Numbered from the stretch's first letter, positions 52,063 through 62,203 are shown. The stretch is 64,000 bases of DNA from Pseudomonadota bacterium (GCA_021325655.1 JAJPGT010000080.1:1-64000); one strand, 5' to 3'. Program-made: numbers and translations. The notes: generated by a model from the sequence alone, not told the origin.

Positions 52063-53135
52063 CGCGCCGCCGCCGGCTCTGACCGCTCCACCGGGTGGCC
52101 GGCCTTGATCCAGCCCAGCGTGCCGCCCTCCAGGTTGACAACGCGGTTGTAGCCGAGGTGCTTCAGGAACTTCGCCGCCTTCAGCGAGCGGCCGCCGCTC
52201 TGGCAGACGACCAGCACCTCGCGGTCCCGCGGCACCTCATCGAGCCGCAGCGCCAGGTCCGCCTGGGGGATGGACAGCGCCCCCGGGACGTGGCCCGCTG
52301 CGTATTCCCCCGGCTCGCGCACGTCCAGCACCAGCGCCTGGCGCTCCTGGAGCCAGGCGGGCGCTTCGGCGGGGCTGATGCTCGGCACCTCCACGCTGTC
52401 GCGCGGCATCGCCCAGGCGTAGTCGCCCTCGCCGCGATTGGTAGCCAGGATGGCGCTCATGTTCAGCGGCCGGGCGGGAACATCGGCGGCGAAGCGGAGG
52501 AAGTCGTCATGGCTGAGCTGCAGCACCGGGTTGTAGCGTCGCTCGAAGCCAATGGTGGAGCTGGGGCGACCGCACATCCCCTTGCCGCATGCTCCTTCGA
52601 AGTGGGCCGGGAACACCTCCACCCAGTCCTCCAGCTTGAGCAGCCGCTGGATACTGGCGTACTCCTGGGCTGCCCCCTCGACCCCGCCAAAGTCGGGCCG
52701 GCCAACGTCGCCGACGAACAGCGTATCCCCGCTCAGCACCATGGAGGGCTCTGGACTGCGCGGCGGATTGATGACCAGCAGCGAGATCGCCTCCGGGCGG
52801 TGACCGGGGGTATGGACCACGCGCAGGATGAGCTGGCCCAGGTGCAGCTCGTCGCCGTCGCGCAGCGGGATGAAGGGGAATAGCACGTCGGCCTGCTCGT
52901 GCAGGTACAGCCCCGCCCCCGTCGCGGCGGCGAGCCGGCGGTTGCCGGAGACGTGGTCGGCGTGTAAATGGGTATCGATGACGTGGGTGATCCGGTAGTG
53001 GCGCTCCTCGGCCAGGTCCAGGTAGGGCTGGATGTCATACTGTGGGTCCACCACGGCTGCTTCGCGGGATTGTCGTGAGGCGATGAAGTAGGACGCGCAG
53101 CCGGTCTCGTCGTGCAGGAACTGCTTGAAGTACAT
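52059..53135 (-). CDS. Fused metallo-beta-lactamase/rhodanese protein (persulfide dioxygenase-like)
   Basis: 358 residues. The ETHE1/Blh-like domain (1-240) has THLHADHVSGNR, VVHTPGHRPEAIS, LSGDTLFVGDVGRPDFGG and FPAHFEGACGKGMCG. The C-terminal rhodanese (about 255-345) has LDVREPGEYAAGHVPGA and active-site Cys in VVCQSGGRS. Such fusions oxidise glutathione persulfide or related persulfides with a mononuclear iron and exchange sulfane sulfur with thiosulfate. Cytoplasmic; monocistronic. It may connect with the selenium-binding/methanethiol oxidase in sulfide handling, but they are far apart. Confidence 0.88.
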   Translation of the reverse strand: MYFKQFLHDETGCASYFIASRQSREAAVVDPQYDIQPYLDLAEERHYRITHVIDTHLHADHVSGNRRLAAATGAGLYLHEQADVLFPFIPLRDGDELHLGQLILRVVHTPGHRPEAISLLVINPPRSPEPSMVLSGDTLFVGDVGRPDFGGVEGAAQEYASIQRLLKLEDWVEVFPAHFEGACGKGMCGRPSSTIGFERRYNPVLQLSHDDFLRFAADVPARPLNMSAILATNRGEGDYAWAMPRDSVEVPSISPAEAPAWLQERQALVLDVREPGEYAAGHVPGALSIPQADLALRLDEVPRDREVLVVCQSGGRSLKAAKFLKHLGYNRVVNLEGGTLGWIKAGHPVERSEPAAAR

Positions 53136-53307
53136 GTTCCTTCTCCTCGGCTCACCCGCGCAGTGCGGGCGAGCGCTTCAGGTCGCAACGCATCCGCGTC
53201 CAGAAATTATCCCCTATTGTCGGTCCTTTTCGAGGCGTGCTCAAGAGGCGCGTCGACCCAACGCCCACGGGGACTGCGCCGCCCGGCGCTCGGAGGCGGC
53301 GCGGGAC

Positions 53308-55071
53308 TCAGGTGAGGCCGCGGGCGTGGCGAGCCGCCGCCTTGCGCGCCCCCAGGAAGTCCAGCAGCTCGTCCAGCGGGAGCGTATTCAGCACGTCGCG
53401 TCGGGTGGCCCAGCCGCGGCGCGCGGAGGCGACCCCGAGCGGCATGAAGTCGAGCTGGCCGGGGGCGTGGGAGTCGGTGCTGATCGTCAACCGCGCACCC
53501 GCCTGGATCGCCCGCCGGGCCCAGAAGCCGTCCAGGTCCATTCGCTCCGGCTGGGCGTTCACCTCCAGCGCCACTCCCCGTTGCGCCGCCGCCTCGATCA
53601 CCCGCTCCAGGTCCACCTCGTACGCCTCGCGCCGGCGCAGCAGCCGGCCGCGCGGATGGTTGAGCGTGGTGACGTAGGGGTTGGAGATGGCTCGCAGCAT
53701 CCGCTCGGTCATCTGCTCGCGCGGTTGGTTCATCGCGCTGTGGACGGAGATGGAGACGTAGTCCATCACGTCGAGCGCTTCGTTGGCCAGGTCCAGCGTC
53801 CCGTCCCGCTTGATGTCCATCTCTGTCCCGAGCAGGATGCGGAACGGCGCCAGCTCGGCGTTCAGGCGGTCCACCAGCGCCCGCTGCTCCAGCACGCGCG
53901 CCTCGTCCAGCCCGCGGGCCACCCCCAGGCTCTTGGTGTGGTCGGTGATCGCCATGTACTGGTAGCCGCGCGCCGCCGCGGCCGCGGCCATCGTCGCTAG
54001 CGGGGCGCTGCCGTCGGTCCAGTCGCTATGAACGTGCAGGTCGCCGCGGATGTCATCCAGCGTCACCAGGGCCGGCAGGGCGCCGCGCAGTGCCGCCTCG
54101 ATCTCCCCCTGGTCTTCTCGCAGCTCCGGGGGGATCGGTTGGAGCCCGAGCCGTCGGTACAGCTCGTCTTCGTCCTCGCCGGCGAGCCGCTCGCCCGTTT
54201 TCACGTCGAACAGGCCGTACTCGTTGAGCGTCCAGCCGTGTCGCAGCGCTAGCTCGCGCAGGTGGACGTTGTGGGCCTTGGAGCCGGTGAAGTACTGGAG
54301 CGCCGCGCCCCAGGACTCGGCCGGGACGATCCGCAGGTCGGCTTGCAGCCCGCCGCGCAGCAGCACGCTCGCTCGTTGCGGCCCGTGGCTGAGCACATCC
54401 ACCACACGCGGCAGGCGGGTAAAGGCTTCCGCCACCCGCTCGGGCTCGCTGGAGACCACCAGCAGGTCGAGGTCGCCGATCGTATCGCGCATCCGGCGCA
54501 GGCTGCCGGCGAAGGCGGCCTGGGCCACGGGCGCGCTGCGCCTGAGCTGCGCCAGCAGGTCGCGCGCCTGGGACAGCCCGAACTCCAGCGGGTGGCGCGT
54601 GCTGCGCTGCTTGAGCCGCTCCAGCTCGCGCAGGATGTTCGCCTCCACCTTTTCGCCCATGCCTGGCAGGTCGCGGATCTGCCCTGAACGCGCCGCCTGC
54701 TCCAGCGCCGGCAGGCTCTCGATCTTGAGCGTCTCGTACAGCACCCGCGCTCGCCGTGGCCCCAGCCCCGGCACCTCCAGCAGGGTGAGCAGCCCCGGCG
54801 GGAACTCGGCCTGTAGCCGCTCCAGGTAGCCGAGGCGGCCGGTCTCCAGGAACTCGGCGATCTTCTGCTCCAGCGCCTCGCCCACGCCCGGAATCTCGCG
54901 CAGCCGCCCGGCCAGGTACAGCTCGCCGATGTCTTCGCGGAGATCCGCGATGGCACGGGCCGCCTTGCGGTAGGCGTTGACCCGGAAGTTCTGCTCACCC
55001 TTGACTTCGAGCAGGTCGCCGATCTCCTCGAGCATGCGCACCACGTCGCTGTTGCGCGCCGCCGTCTCCAT
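53308..55071 (-). CDS. polX: DNA polymerase/3'-5' exonuclease PolX
   Basis: 587 residues from ATG 55071, standard for bacterial PolX. N-terminal 8-kDa-like and helix-hairpin-helix region (GEQNFRVNAYRKAARAIADL, IPGVGEALEQKIAEFL, VPGLGPRRARVLYETL). Polymerase palm with SLRRMRDTIGDLDLLV (GD.DLLV metal site). C-terminal PHP domain: DLHVHSDWTDGSAPL, AITDHTKSLGVARGL, TEMDIKRDGTLDL, and HPRGRLL. Role in base-excision and gap repair. Monocistronic. Confidence 0.93.
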   Translation of the reverse strand: METAARNSDVVRMLEEIGDLLEVKGEQNFRVNAYRKAARAIADLREDIGELYLAGRLREIPGVGEALEQKIAEFLETGRLGYLERLQAEFPPGLLTLLEVPGLGPRRARVLYETLKIESLPALEQAARSGQIRDLPGMGEKVEANILRELERLKQRSTRHPLEFGLSQARDLLAQLRRSAPVAQAAFAGSLRRMRDTIGDLDLLVVSSEPERVAEAFTRLPRVVDVLSHGPQRASVLLRGGLQADLRIVPAESWGAALQYFTGSKAHNVHLRELALRHGWTLNEYGLFDVKTGERLAGEDEDELYRRLGLQPIPPELREDQGEIEAALRGALPALVTLDDIRGDLHVHSDWTDGSAPLATMAAAAAARGYQYMAITDHTKSLGVARGLDEARVLEQRALVDRLNAELAPFRILLGTEMDIKRDGTLDLANEALDVMDYVSISVHSAMNQPREQMTERMLRAISNPYVTTLNHPRGRLLRRREAYEVDLERVIEAAAQRGVALEVNAQPERMDLDGFWARRAIQAGARLTISTDSHAPGQLDFMPLGVASARRGWATRRDVLNTLPLDELLDFLGARKAAARHARGLT

Positions 55072-55285
55072 CCCTCGCTCCACGCCCGCCGCTCCCTGCA
55101 CTGCACTCGCAGGATACCGGACCCGCCGGCCTGCCGATTGTGGCGCGGATCACCTCAGCGCCCGGCCAATGTTCCGCTCCGCTGCGTTTATGAATGTAGA
55201 TCGCTCGGATGCGCGCCGAGCCCCGGATTCAGTGGCGGGCTGGCACGGACTGCTGCTCGCCCGATGAGGAGCCAGGAGAAATTTT

Positions 55286-55513
55286 ATGTTCACCTCGCAG
55301 AACATCGCTGTGCTCGCCTCGGTCGTCTGGGCCCTGGAGCAGGGGCTGGACATCGACCGGCTGATCTTCGCCCGGCACCTGGTACGGACCGGCCGGGTCA
55401 GCGACTGGCTGCCGATCGAGGACGACAGCGCGCTGGAGCGCGATCGCGCCTGGTGGGAGACGCCGGAGCCTGGCGCGGCAGAGGCGGCGCGGACCAGCGC
55501 CGCGCTGGTCTAA
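55286..55513 (+). CDS. Hypothetical small protein
   Basis: 75 residues from ATG 55286, with a good AGGAGAAA seven bases upstream. The peptide (SVVWALEQGLDIDRLIFARH, VRTGRVSDWLP, then an acidic Trp-containing part) has an ordered composition and no membrane segment. I do not recognise it. The 184-base region before it and the 265 bases after it hold nothing else that I can support. Confidence 0.5.
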   Translation: MFTSQNIAVLASVVWALEQGLDIDRLIFARHLVRTGRVSDWLPIEDDSALERDRAWWETPEPGAAEAARTSAALV

Positions 55514-55778
55514 CGCCCCCAGCGCGCGGTACGCGGGTGAGCCAGGGCCACGGGCTGTATCGCCAGGAGCCGCGGCGGATGGGCACCGAGACAGTCAGTG
55601 CCAGCACCCGAGCGCTCGCCCGCGTCGATGACGACGAGGCACGGTTCCTACCAGCCCCTCGCTCTGTCGGGTCGACACGCTCACTTCCGATCTGGCTCTC
55701 GCCCTGCGCGTGGCCGGGATAAGCGGCCGAGGCACGGCGTGAGGGCGGGCGCGCCGCCCGTGTCCAGCACCTGGCTGG

Positions 55779-56330
55779 CTACTGGACGATGATGGTGCCA
55801 ACCATGCCGGCGGCCTCGTGGGGAATGCAGAAGTATTTGTAGGTTCCGGGCACGTCGAAAGTGCGTGAATACTCCTGGCCGGCGTTGATCATCCCGGAGT
55901 CCCACGGCTGGGCGCCGCTTGGCAGCGCCGCGTGCGACTTGTCTGCCGCCTTAGACGGATCATCCGTGACGGTGTGAGCCACCTGGCCCGTGTTGCGCCA
56001 GGTCACCTTCGTCCCTTTCGAGATCGTCAGCGTCGCCGGCTCGAACTTGAGCTGGTCGGTCATCGTCACGGTTGCGCCGCCTGCCGCGGCTCCGCTCGGA
56101 GCGCTGGTGGCGCTGGCGGCTGTGCCGCCGGAGGGCGCGGATGTGGCCGGGGCGGCCGGCCTGGTCGTCGGGGCGGCGCCGGTGGTCGTCGTGCCGGACG
56201 AGGCGCAGGCTGCCGCCAGCAGCGCGACGACCAGGCTGAGCCCAGCCAGCGCCACTGGCCCACCTCGATTCCCCGGCGCCTCTCTCTTCCGTGGGCGCGG
56301 GCGGAACACCAGAAAATGGGAACGATCCAT
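55779..56330 (-). CDS. Cupredoxin (plastocyanin-like) lipoprotein
   Basis: 183 residues from ATG 56330 (GAGAGGAG upstream). Lipoprotein signal with lipobox AAAC, Thr/Ala/Pro-rich linker, then a blue-copper domain from about residue 92: FEPATLTISKGTKVTWRNTG, His ligand in VAHTVTDDP, and Cys/His/Met ligands in YFCIPHEAAGMVG. An electron carrier on the outer face of the membrane. Stands downstream of the debranching enzyme gene orientation-wise but independent of it. Confidence 0.88.
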   Translation of the reverse strand: MDRSHFLVFRPRPRKREAPGNRGGPVALAGLSLVVALLAAACASSGTTTTGAAPTTRPAAPATSAPSGGTAASATSAPSGAAAGGATVTMTDQLKFEPATLTISKGTKVTWRNTGQVAHTVTDDPSKAADKSHAALPSGAQPWDSGMINAGQEYSRTFDVPGTYKYFCIPHEAAGMVGTIIVQ

Positions 56331-56407
56331 CAGGGTAGCTCCTCTCGGGAGAGACAGATTCCAGCCTTTACCCAAGGCACTGCAGAGCGTGTGCCCACTG
56401 GGCAGGG

Positions 56408-58507
56408 TCAATCCGTGCAGCGGAGCACCACCAGCGAATGAGCTTGGGCTACCAGCTCCTCGCCCGCGCGATACACCTTACCCTCGGCCTCGGGAAGCGG
56501 CTGGCTCGTGTCGAGCACCAGCACCCATGAGCTGCCACAGGCCTCGGCGGGCAAGGTGAACGGCAAGGGCTCGTCGTGCGCATTGAACAGCAGGTAGAAG
56601 CTGTCATCGACGACCCGCTCGCCGTGCTCGTCGGGCGCGTGGATCCCCTCCCCGTTCAGAAACACCCCGAGCGACCGGAGGCTGGCAGTCTGCCAGTCCG
56701 CGCCCCGCATCCGCACCCCATCAGGGGTAAACCACTCGATATCCGCCACGCCCTCGCCGTGAATCGGCTGCCCCTGGAACCAGCGCCGGCGCCGGAAGAC
56801 CGGGTGCTCCGCCCGGAACTGGATCAGCCAGCGGGTGAACTCCAGCAGCGTCTCGTCGGCGTGCTCCCAGTCGTACCAGGAGATCTCGTTATCCTGGCAG
56901 TAGGCGTTGTTGTTGCCCCGCTGGGTGCGGCCGATCTCGTCGCCGCCGAGCAGCATCGGCACCCCCTGTGAGAGGAAGAGTGTCGCCAGGAAGTTGCGCC
57001 GCTGCCGCTGGCGGAGCGCCAGGATAGCAGGATCGTCGGTAGGCCCTTCTACACCGCAGTTCCAGGAGCGGTTGTAGCTCTCGCCATCGCGGTTGTCCTC
57101 GCCGTTGGCCTCGTTGTGCTTCTCGTTGTAGGAGACCAGATCGGCCAGGGTAAAGCCATCGTGAGCGGTGACGAAGTTGATACTGGCAAACGGGCGCCGG
57201 CCGCTGGCGGCGTACAGGTCCGAGCTGCCGGTGAGCCGGTAGGCCAGCTCCCCCACGGTCGCCTCGCCGCCCCGCCAGTAGTCGCGCACCGCGTCGCGGT
57301 ACTTCCCGTTCCACTCGGACCAGAGGGTGGGGAAGTTGCCCACCTGGTAGCCGCCCTCGCCCACGTCCCATGGCTCTGCGATCAGCTTCACCTGGCTAAC
57401 CACCGGGTCCTGCTGGATCAGATCGAAGAAGGCGGACAGCCGGTCCACGTCGTGCAGCTCGCGGGCGAGCGTCGCCGCCAGGTCGAAGCGGAAGCCGTCC
57501 ACATGCATCTCCAGGATCCAGTAGCGCAGGCTATCCATGATGAGCTGGAGCACGTGGGGGTGGCGCATATTCAGGCTGTTGCCCGTGCCGGTGTAATCCA
57601 TGTAGAAGCGCGGGTCGTCGGGCACCAGGCGGTAGTAGGCGGGGTTGTCGATCCCCTTGAAGGAGAGCATCGGCCCCAGGTGGTTGCCCTCGGCAGTGTG
57701 GTTGTAGACCACATCCAGGATCACCTCGATCCCGGCCTCGTGCAGGGCCTTCACCATCTGCTTGAATTCCTGCACCTGCCGGCCGATCTGATCGCCGCTG
57801 GAGTACTCGTTGTGGGGCGCGAAGTAGCCGATGGAGTTGTAGCCCCAGTAGTTGCGCAGGCCTCGCTGCACCAGGTGCCAGTCGTGGATGAACTGGTGCA
57901 CCGGCAGCAGCTCCACCGCGGTCACGCCCAGCTTCTGCAAGTACTCGATGGAGCGCGGATGTGCCAGCGCGGCATAGGTGCCGCGGATCTCCTCCGGGAT
58001 CTCCGGGTGGCGGATAGTAAACCCCTTGACGTGCGTCTCGTAGATTACCGTCTTATGGAGTGGGGTGCGTGGCGGGTGGTCGTTGCCCCAGTCGAAGTAC
58101 GGGTTCACCACCACCGACCTGGGCACGAACGGCGCGCTATCCCGCTCGTCAGGGGTATCGGGATCGTCGAAGCGATAGGGGAACACCGCCTCGTCCCACT
58201 CTACCGCTCCCTCGATCGCCTTGGCGTATGGGTCGAGCAGCAGCTTGGCCGGATTGCAGCGCAGGCCGTGCTCCGGGGCCCAGGGGCCATACACCCGGAA
58301 GCCGTAGCGCTCGCCCGCGCCAATGTCCGGCAGGTACCCGTGCCAGCAATAGCCGTCCACCTCCGGCAGCTCGACCCGGATCTCCTCGCCGTTCCGAAAC
58401 AGGCACAATTCGACCCGCTCGGCAACCTCGGAGAAGATGGAGAAGTTGGTTCCGATGCCGTCGTAGGATGCACCAAGTGGATACGGTTGGCCAGGCCATA
58501 CACGCAT
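56408..58507 (-). CDS. glgX: Glycogen debranching enzyme GlgX (isoamylase-type, GH13)
   Basis: 699 residues. CBM48-like N-terminus ([18 protein letters not shown]), then the GH13 barrel: [11 protein letters not shown] (region I), [13 protein letters not shown] with nucleophile Asp (II), [10 protein letters not shown] with acid/base Glu (III), [11 protein letters not shown] (IV). [20 protein letters not shown] is typical of GlgX/TreX. Hydrolyses alpha-1,6 branches of glycogen or limit dextrins in the cytoplasm. No other glycogen gene in the window. Confidence 0.94.
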   Translation of the reverse strand: MRVWPGQPYPLGASYDGIGTNFSIFSEVAERVELCLFRNGEEIRVELPEVDGYCWHGYLPDIGAGERYGFRVYGPWAPEHGLRCNPAKLLLDPYAKAIEGAVEWDEAVFPYRFDDPDTPDERDSAPFVPRSVVVNPYFDWGNDHPPRTPLHKTVIYETHVKGFTIRHPEIPEEIRGTYAALAHPRSIEYLQKLGVTAVELLPVHQFIHDWHLVQRGLRNYWGYNSIGYFAPHNEYSSGDQIGRQVQEFKQMVKALHEAGIEVILDVVYNHTAEGNHLGPMLSFKGIDNPAYYRLVPDDPRFYMDYTGTGNSLNMRHPHVLQLIMDSLRYWILEMHVDGFRFDLAATLARELHDVDRLSAFFDLIQQDPVVSQVKLIAEPWDVGEGGYQVGNFPTLWSEWNGKYRDAVRDYWRGGEATVGELAYRLTGSSDLYAASGRRPFASINFVTAHDGFTLADLVSYNEKHNEANGEDNRDGESYNRSWNCGVEGPTDDPAILALRQRQRRNFLATLFLSQGVPMLLGGDEIGRTQRGNNNAYCQDNEISWYDWEHADETLLEFTRWLIQFRAEHPVFRRRRWFQGQPIHGEGVADIEWFTPDGVRMRGADWQTASLRSLGVFLNGEGIHAPDEHGERVVDDSFYLLFNAHDEPLPFTLPAEACGSSWVLVLDTSQPLPEAEGKVYRAGEELVAQAHSLVVLRCTD

Positions 58508-58660
58508 ACGCTGCCTGTCCCCCTCTCCTCGGCCCGGCCGCGCTGGGTGGCTCCGCGCGGTGGCCGTCGGCTCGCTGGTCTGCGCCGCTCTTTAAGGCAA
58601 CATTCATGCCCCGCCATCTATGCCCGGTGGGTATCGCCGCTGTATCAGGGAGGAGGCGCC

Positions 58661-59665
58661 ATGAACATTGCGCTGCTTGGCTACGGCTCGATCGCCCGGG
58701 TGCACGCCCAGGCCGTTCGGCGGCTCCAGGCGAGACCGGAGGGCCAGGACCTGGCGCTCTACGCCGTCATGGGGCGGCTGGCCGAGCCGGCGCAGGCGTT
58801 CGCCCGCGAGCTCGGCGTTCTCCACGCGACGACCGACCTGGAGGCGCTGCTGGCCGACCCGGCCGTGGACGCGGTCATCATCTGCTCGCCCACCGACCTG
58901 CACGCCGCGCAGACCGAGCGGGCGCTGCGGGCCGGCAAGCACGTGCTGTGCGAGATCCCGCTCGCCACCTCCCTGGCCGACACCGACCGGCTGATCCGTC
59001 TTGCCGATACGGTGGACCGGCGGCTGATGGTCTGCCACACTCAGCGCTACTACCCTGCGCTCGTCGAGGCACGGCGGATGATCGTGGCCGGGGCACTGCA
59101 CCCCCACGCTCTCATCGCCCGCTACCTGTTCTTTCGCCGTGAGAACGTCAACTGGATGGGCCGGCGGCGGAGCTGGACCGACAACCTGCTCTGGCACCAC
59201 GGCTGCCACGCGGTCGACGCCGCCCTCTGGCTGCTCGGGGCGACGGAGGCGGAGGTCAGCGCCCAGATCGCCCTGCCCGGCGGTGCCCTGGATATCCCGA
59301 TGGACCTGGCGGTGGTGCTGCGTACCCCGCGCGACCAGCTCGCTACCATCGCCATGTCCTACAACAGCCACATCCCCCTGCACGACTACCTGGTGATCGG
59401 CGAGGAGGAGACACTGCTGTTCGACAACGGCCTGCTGCGGACGAAGGACCGAGTGCTGGTGGACTGGAGCGAGGCGACCGGACTGCCGGACGCGGTGGTG
59501 GACCAGGACGCCGAATTCTTCGCCGCCGTCCGCGAGGGCCGCGAGCCGGCCGTCTCCGCCCGCGCGGTGCGCCCGGCCATGGCCGCCCTCCAGGCCGCCC
59601 AGGACAGCCTGGACGCCCGCCTGCGCCGCCTCGGCCCCCCGGCCCGCCACTCGCGGCTGCCGTAG
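58661..59665 (+). CDS. Gfo/Idh/MocA-family oxidoreductase with altered EKP motif
   Basis: 334 residues from ATG 58661, GGGAGGAGG upstream. NAD(P) motif NIALLGYGSIARVHAQAV and VIICSPTDLHAAQTERAL; C-terminal domain with NLLWHHGCHAVDAALWLLGA. The usual Glu-Lys-Pro motif is Glu-Ile-Pro (HVLCEIPLATS), removing the Lys that normally assists hydride transfer. The Asp/His pair in the second motif is kept. A sugar or cyclitol dehydrogenase is the family expectation; the substitution makes the activity uncertain. Confidence 0.85.
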   Translation: MNIALLGYGSIARVHAQAVRRLQARPEGQDLALYAVMGRLAEPAQAFARELGVLHATTDLEALLADPAVDAVIICSPTDLHAAQTERALRAGKHVLCEIPLATSLADTDRLIRLADTVDRRLMVCHTQRYYPALVEARRMIVAGALHPHALIARYLFFRRENVNWMGRRRSWTDNLLWHHGCHAVDAALWLLGATEAEVSAQIALPGGALDIPMDLAVVLRTPRDQLATIAMSYNSHIPLHDYLVIGEEETLLFDNGLLRTKDRVLVDWSEATGLPDAVVDQDAEFFAAVREGREPAVSARAVRPAMAALQAAQDSLDARLRRLGPPARHSRLP

Positions 59666-59688
59666 AGCGGGATCTGCTTGGCCTTGGT

Positions 59689-60510
59689 TTAGGGCGAGAG
59701 CGCTCGATAGCGCGCCAGATCGTCGGATGTCAGCTCCTCCGGCGGTACCAAACGATAGTGCTTCTCGTCCACAATCACGATCCGGCTTCCGTCGTCAGCG
59801 AACTCGAACAGAGCGATGACGCTGCCCGACATGAATTGAGCGCCGATGGGACGGCAGGCGAGGTCGGGGAACTTGGCAGCACAGAGGGCAATATCCTGCT
59901 CGATTTGCACCACGTTCAACGCATCAGCTCCGCCCTTGGCTTGCACAGGAAAGACATAGTGAGCACCGTGTCGGTCAACCCCGACATACACCTCATCTGT
60001 TTCTACCTGTCCTAGTTCGGGAACAGTGGTCCGCAGATGGCTCTGAAGTGAGTAGCAACTCACTCCTGTGAAGATATCGATGAGTCGGTTGTAGCGGAGT
60101 TTTGCCAGCAGTGCTTGCTCGTCGTTTAACGCATACATTGAGATGACGCCTGGAGTGGAATCGGGAACCTTGGTCTCTGCGAGTAGATTGTTCGGTCTGA
60201 TGCTAGCCATTGGCGCAGTCACAAAGCGGTATCGGGCCTTCCCTGCCGGGCGGATAATCCACGTCTCGCCTTCTGGCGCTCGTGAACGGATCGACTTGGG
60301 TAGCTCCGCACGATAGCGGAAACTGTAGACCACATCGCCAAGGTTCTTCGGAAGCGGGATGTCGAGCTCAGCTGCAGCCCGGACAATATCCTCCCGTTCG
60401 AACTCAACCCTGCGTGCCCCTTCCGAGTAATGGCTGAGGAAGATACGCTCCATGATCTGTGCGTAGCGGCGGCGTCGCGGATGACGTCTTTCAGCATTGG
60501 GAGCAACCAC
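59689..60510 (-). CDS. Probable type II restriction endonuclease (unrecognised family)
   Basis: 273 residues, GTG start two bases after the TAA of the methyltransferase gene. No close family recognised. A possible PD-(D/E)xK-like core is DEVYVGVDRHG then YVFPVQAKGG (D179, Q190-A-K192), followed by an acidic helix (VVQIEQDIALCAAKF). GC is visibly lower than the surroundings (near half in 60000-60200) and Lys/Asn codons are more frequent, suggesting recent transfer. The nuclease role is inferred from coupling to a methyltransferase plus this motif. Confidence 0.6.
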   Translation of the reverse strand: MVAPNAERRHPRRRRYAQIMERIFLSHYSEGARRVEFEREDIVRAAAELDIPLPKNLGDVVYSFRYRAELPKSIRSRAPEGETWIIRPAGKARYRFVTAPMASIRPNNLLAETKVPDSTPGVISMYALNDEQALLAKLRYNRLIDIFTGVSCYSLQSHLRTTVPELGQVETDEVYVGVDRHGAHYVFPVQAKGGADALNVVQIEQDIALCAAKFPDLACRPIGAQFMSGSVIALFEFADDGSRIVIVDEKHYRLVPPEELTSDDLARYRALSP

Positions 60511-60512
60511 GG

Positions 60513-61889
60513 TTACCCCCTCTCGCCGGGCCAGCGGAGCACAACCACTTCCTCACGGAGCTGCTCGCGGGTCGCGGTCGCCAGGCGGGTGCGGAACAGG
60601 TCCAGGCCCAGCACCTGGTAGCCGAGCGCCTCGGCAATGCTGGCCAGGAGCTGGCCGGTGCGGATCAGCACCCGCAGGTACGACGCCTGGTCGCCGACGA
60701 CGTACGCCAGGCGGGCGCCGGGCCGGAGGATCGCCCGGAGCTCGGCCAGGTGGCGCGCCATCCCGCCGAAGTACAGCGTGGTCACCCGGGCGTACAGCCG
60801 CTCGAACCCCGAGGTCTTCCCCAGCGCGATCCGCCGCGCCTCGATCTCGGCGGCAATGCGCCGGATCTCCGGGTGCTCTGCCACCCAGCGGTCATCGTCG
60901 TCGCCCCGGTACACTCCGCGCGTGTTCGAGCGTACCAGGCTTCGCTTGAGCGCTTGCAGGTCGGCCCGAGTGCGGATGAACCCGAGCAGGACGGACTCCA
61001 GGCGGGTGGCGCGGGTGTAGTCCTTCTCGTTCGGGTAGGGCGGGGAGGTGATGACGGCATCGACGGAGGCCGGCTCCAGGACCTCGTCCAGGTGCCGGGA
61101 GTGCACCCCTGTGGGCCCCGCGGCCCACAGGGGACCCCGGGAGTCCGCGCGGAGGACGCGGGCTGGGACGTCACGCCGCTCTCGCAGCAAGCGCAGGTCG
61201 TCGGCCATCGCCCGCACCCCGGCGAGCCACGGTTCGACCACCGGGGCGTCCGCCCTGGCCGGGCCGACGCCCACCTCGGGGCCGAACTGCAGGTTGCTGA
61301 TCGACGTGACGAGCGCCCGGGCGAGCGCGAGTCGCTCATGGCGCTCGTACCGCTCATCCCGGCTGCGCTCCAGGTGCTCCAGCAGGACCAGCGTCTTGTG
61401 CAGCGGCAGCGGGCTGATGGAATCGGCCAGCAGCAGCCTCGCGCGCTCCGCCGGCAGGGCGCGCCGCGCCTGGCCGTTCGGTCCGTTCAGGAACAGGGGG
61501 GCGTCCTCGATCCCCTCCGCTTCCAGCGCCGCCAGCGTCCGGGCGGCCACCGCCTCCGCATGAGCGACGAGCCCGTCGGGCTCAGGCGACCAGTCCACCT
61601 TCACGCTGCTGGCGAAGTGCGCTATCGGGTTGACCTCGACCCCCACGCTCGGGACGCCGCGCTTCTTGCACTCCACCAGCGTTGTCCCGGTCCCGCAGAA
61701 CGGGTCGAGCACCTGCTGCGCGGCGGTGACGCCAAACCGCTCCAGATAGTCCCGCACCAGGTGCGGCGGGAAGGAGAGGACGAAGCGGTACCAGTCGTGC
61801 ACCGGGCGGTCCTCGGGCCGCAGCTTGTTGCTGTCGCCGCTCGGGCTCCGCCGCCGAGCACCGGTCGCGGGCAGATGCATCAACGCCAT
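60513..61889 (-). CDS. DNA methyltransferase (N4-cytosine/N6-adenine type)
   Basis: 458 residues. Motif I is LDPFCGTGTT (61-70) followed by VGVEVNP; motif IV is TSPPYPNEKD (281-290), about 210 residues later. TSPPY indicates amino-group methylation. The 200-residue part between the motifs may hold target recognition. Coupled to the 273-residue gene downstream, so the pair reads as a type II restriction-modification system. Its GC is like the chromosome, unlike the nuclease gene. Confidence 0.85.
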   Translation of the reverse strand: MALMHLPATGARRRSPSGDSNKLRPEDRPVHDWYRFVLSFPPHLVRDYLERFGVTAAQQVLDPFCGTGTTLVECKKRGVPSVGVEVNPIAHFASSVKVDWSPEPDGLVAHAEAVAARTLAALEAEGIEDAPLFLNGPNGQARRALPAERARLLLADSISPLPLHKTLVLLEHLERSRDERYERHERLALARALVTSISNLQFGPEVGVGPARADAPVVEPWLAGVRAMADDLRLLRERRDVPARVLRADSRGPLWAAGPTGVHSRHLDEVLEPASVDAVITSPPYPNEKDYTRATRLESVLLGFIRTRADLQALKRSLVRSNTRGVYRGDDDDRWVAEHPEIRRIAAEIEARRIALGKTSGFERLYARVTTLYFGGMARHLAELRAILRPGARLAYVVGDQASYLRVLIRTGQLLASIAEALGYQVLGLDLFRTRLATATREQLREEVVVLRWPGERG

Positions 61890-61947
61890 GGTTCAAGAGT
61901 ATCGGTGGTGGGCCTGCTCTCCCGCTACCGGCGCCCGCGCTACGGCC

Positions 61948-62142
61948 GTGTCACAGTTCCGCGTGGTACCCATCTCCCACATCTTCGCCGCGCCGAGCGC
62001 CGGCGCCAGCCGCAAGGCGGTGCGGGAGGTGATCATCCCGGCGGCGCTGTTCGCCGGGCTGCCGGTGAAGCTGGGCGGGCTGGAGGGAATGGAGCAGGCG
62101 TACCGCGAGCTGGATGGCTCCGCTGGCCAGGTAGGCGGTTGA
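61948..62142 (+). CDS. Small hypothetical protein or 3' gene fragment
   Basis: 64 residues from GTG 61948 (VSQFRVVPISHIFAAPSAGA, AVREVIIPAALFAGLPVKLG, ending ELDGSAGQVGG). The sequence looks like the C-terminal end of a larger enzyme, but no family is recognised and no upstream part exists in any frame before the divergent methyltransferase gene. Possibly a remnant left when the restriction-modification genes arrived. Confidence 0.35.
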   Translation: MSQFRVVPISHIFAAPSAGASRKAVREVIIPAALFAGLPVKLGGLEGMEQAYRELDGSAGQVGG

Positions 62143-62203
62143 CAGGCCGGATGGCATCCGGCAGCATGGTGGTGTCCGATACCGGGTAGGTGGGGAGGCG
62201 AGC

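Noticed and set aside
60459-62189. Open frame of 576 codons on the plus strand
   Set aside because: Antisense to the methyltransferase gene, whose motifs are unambiguous.
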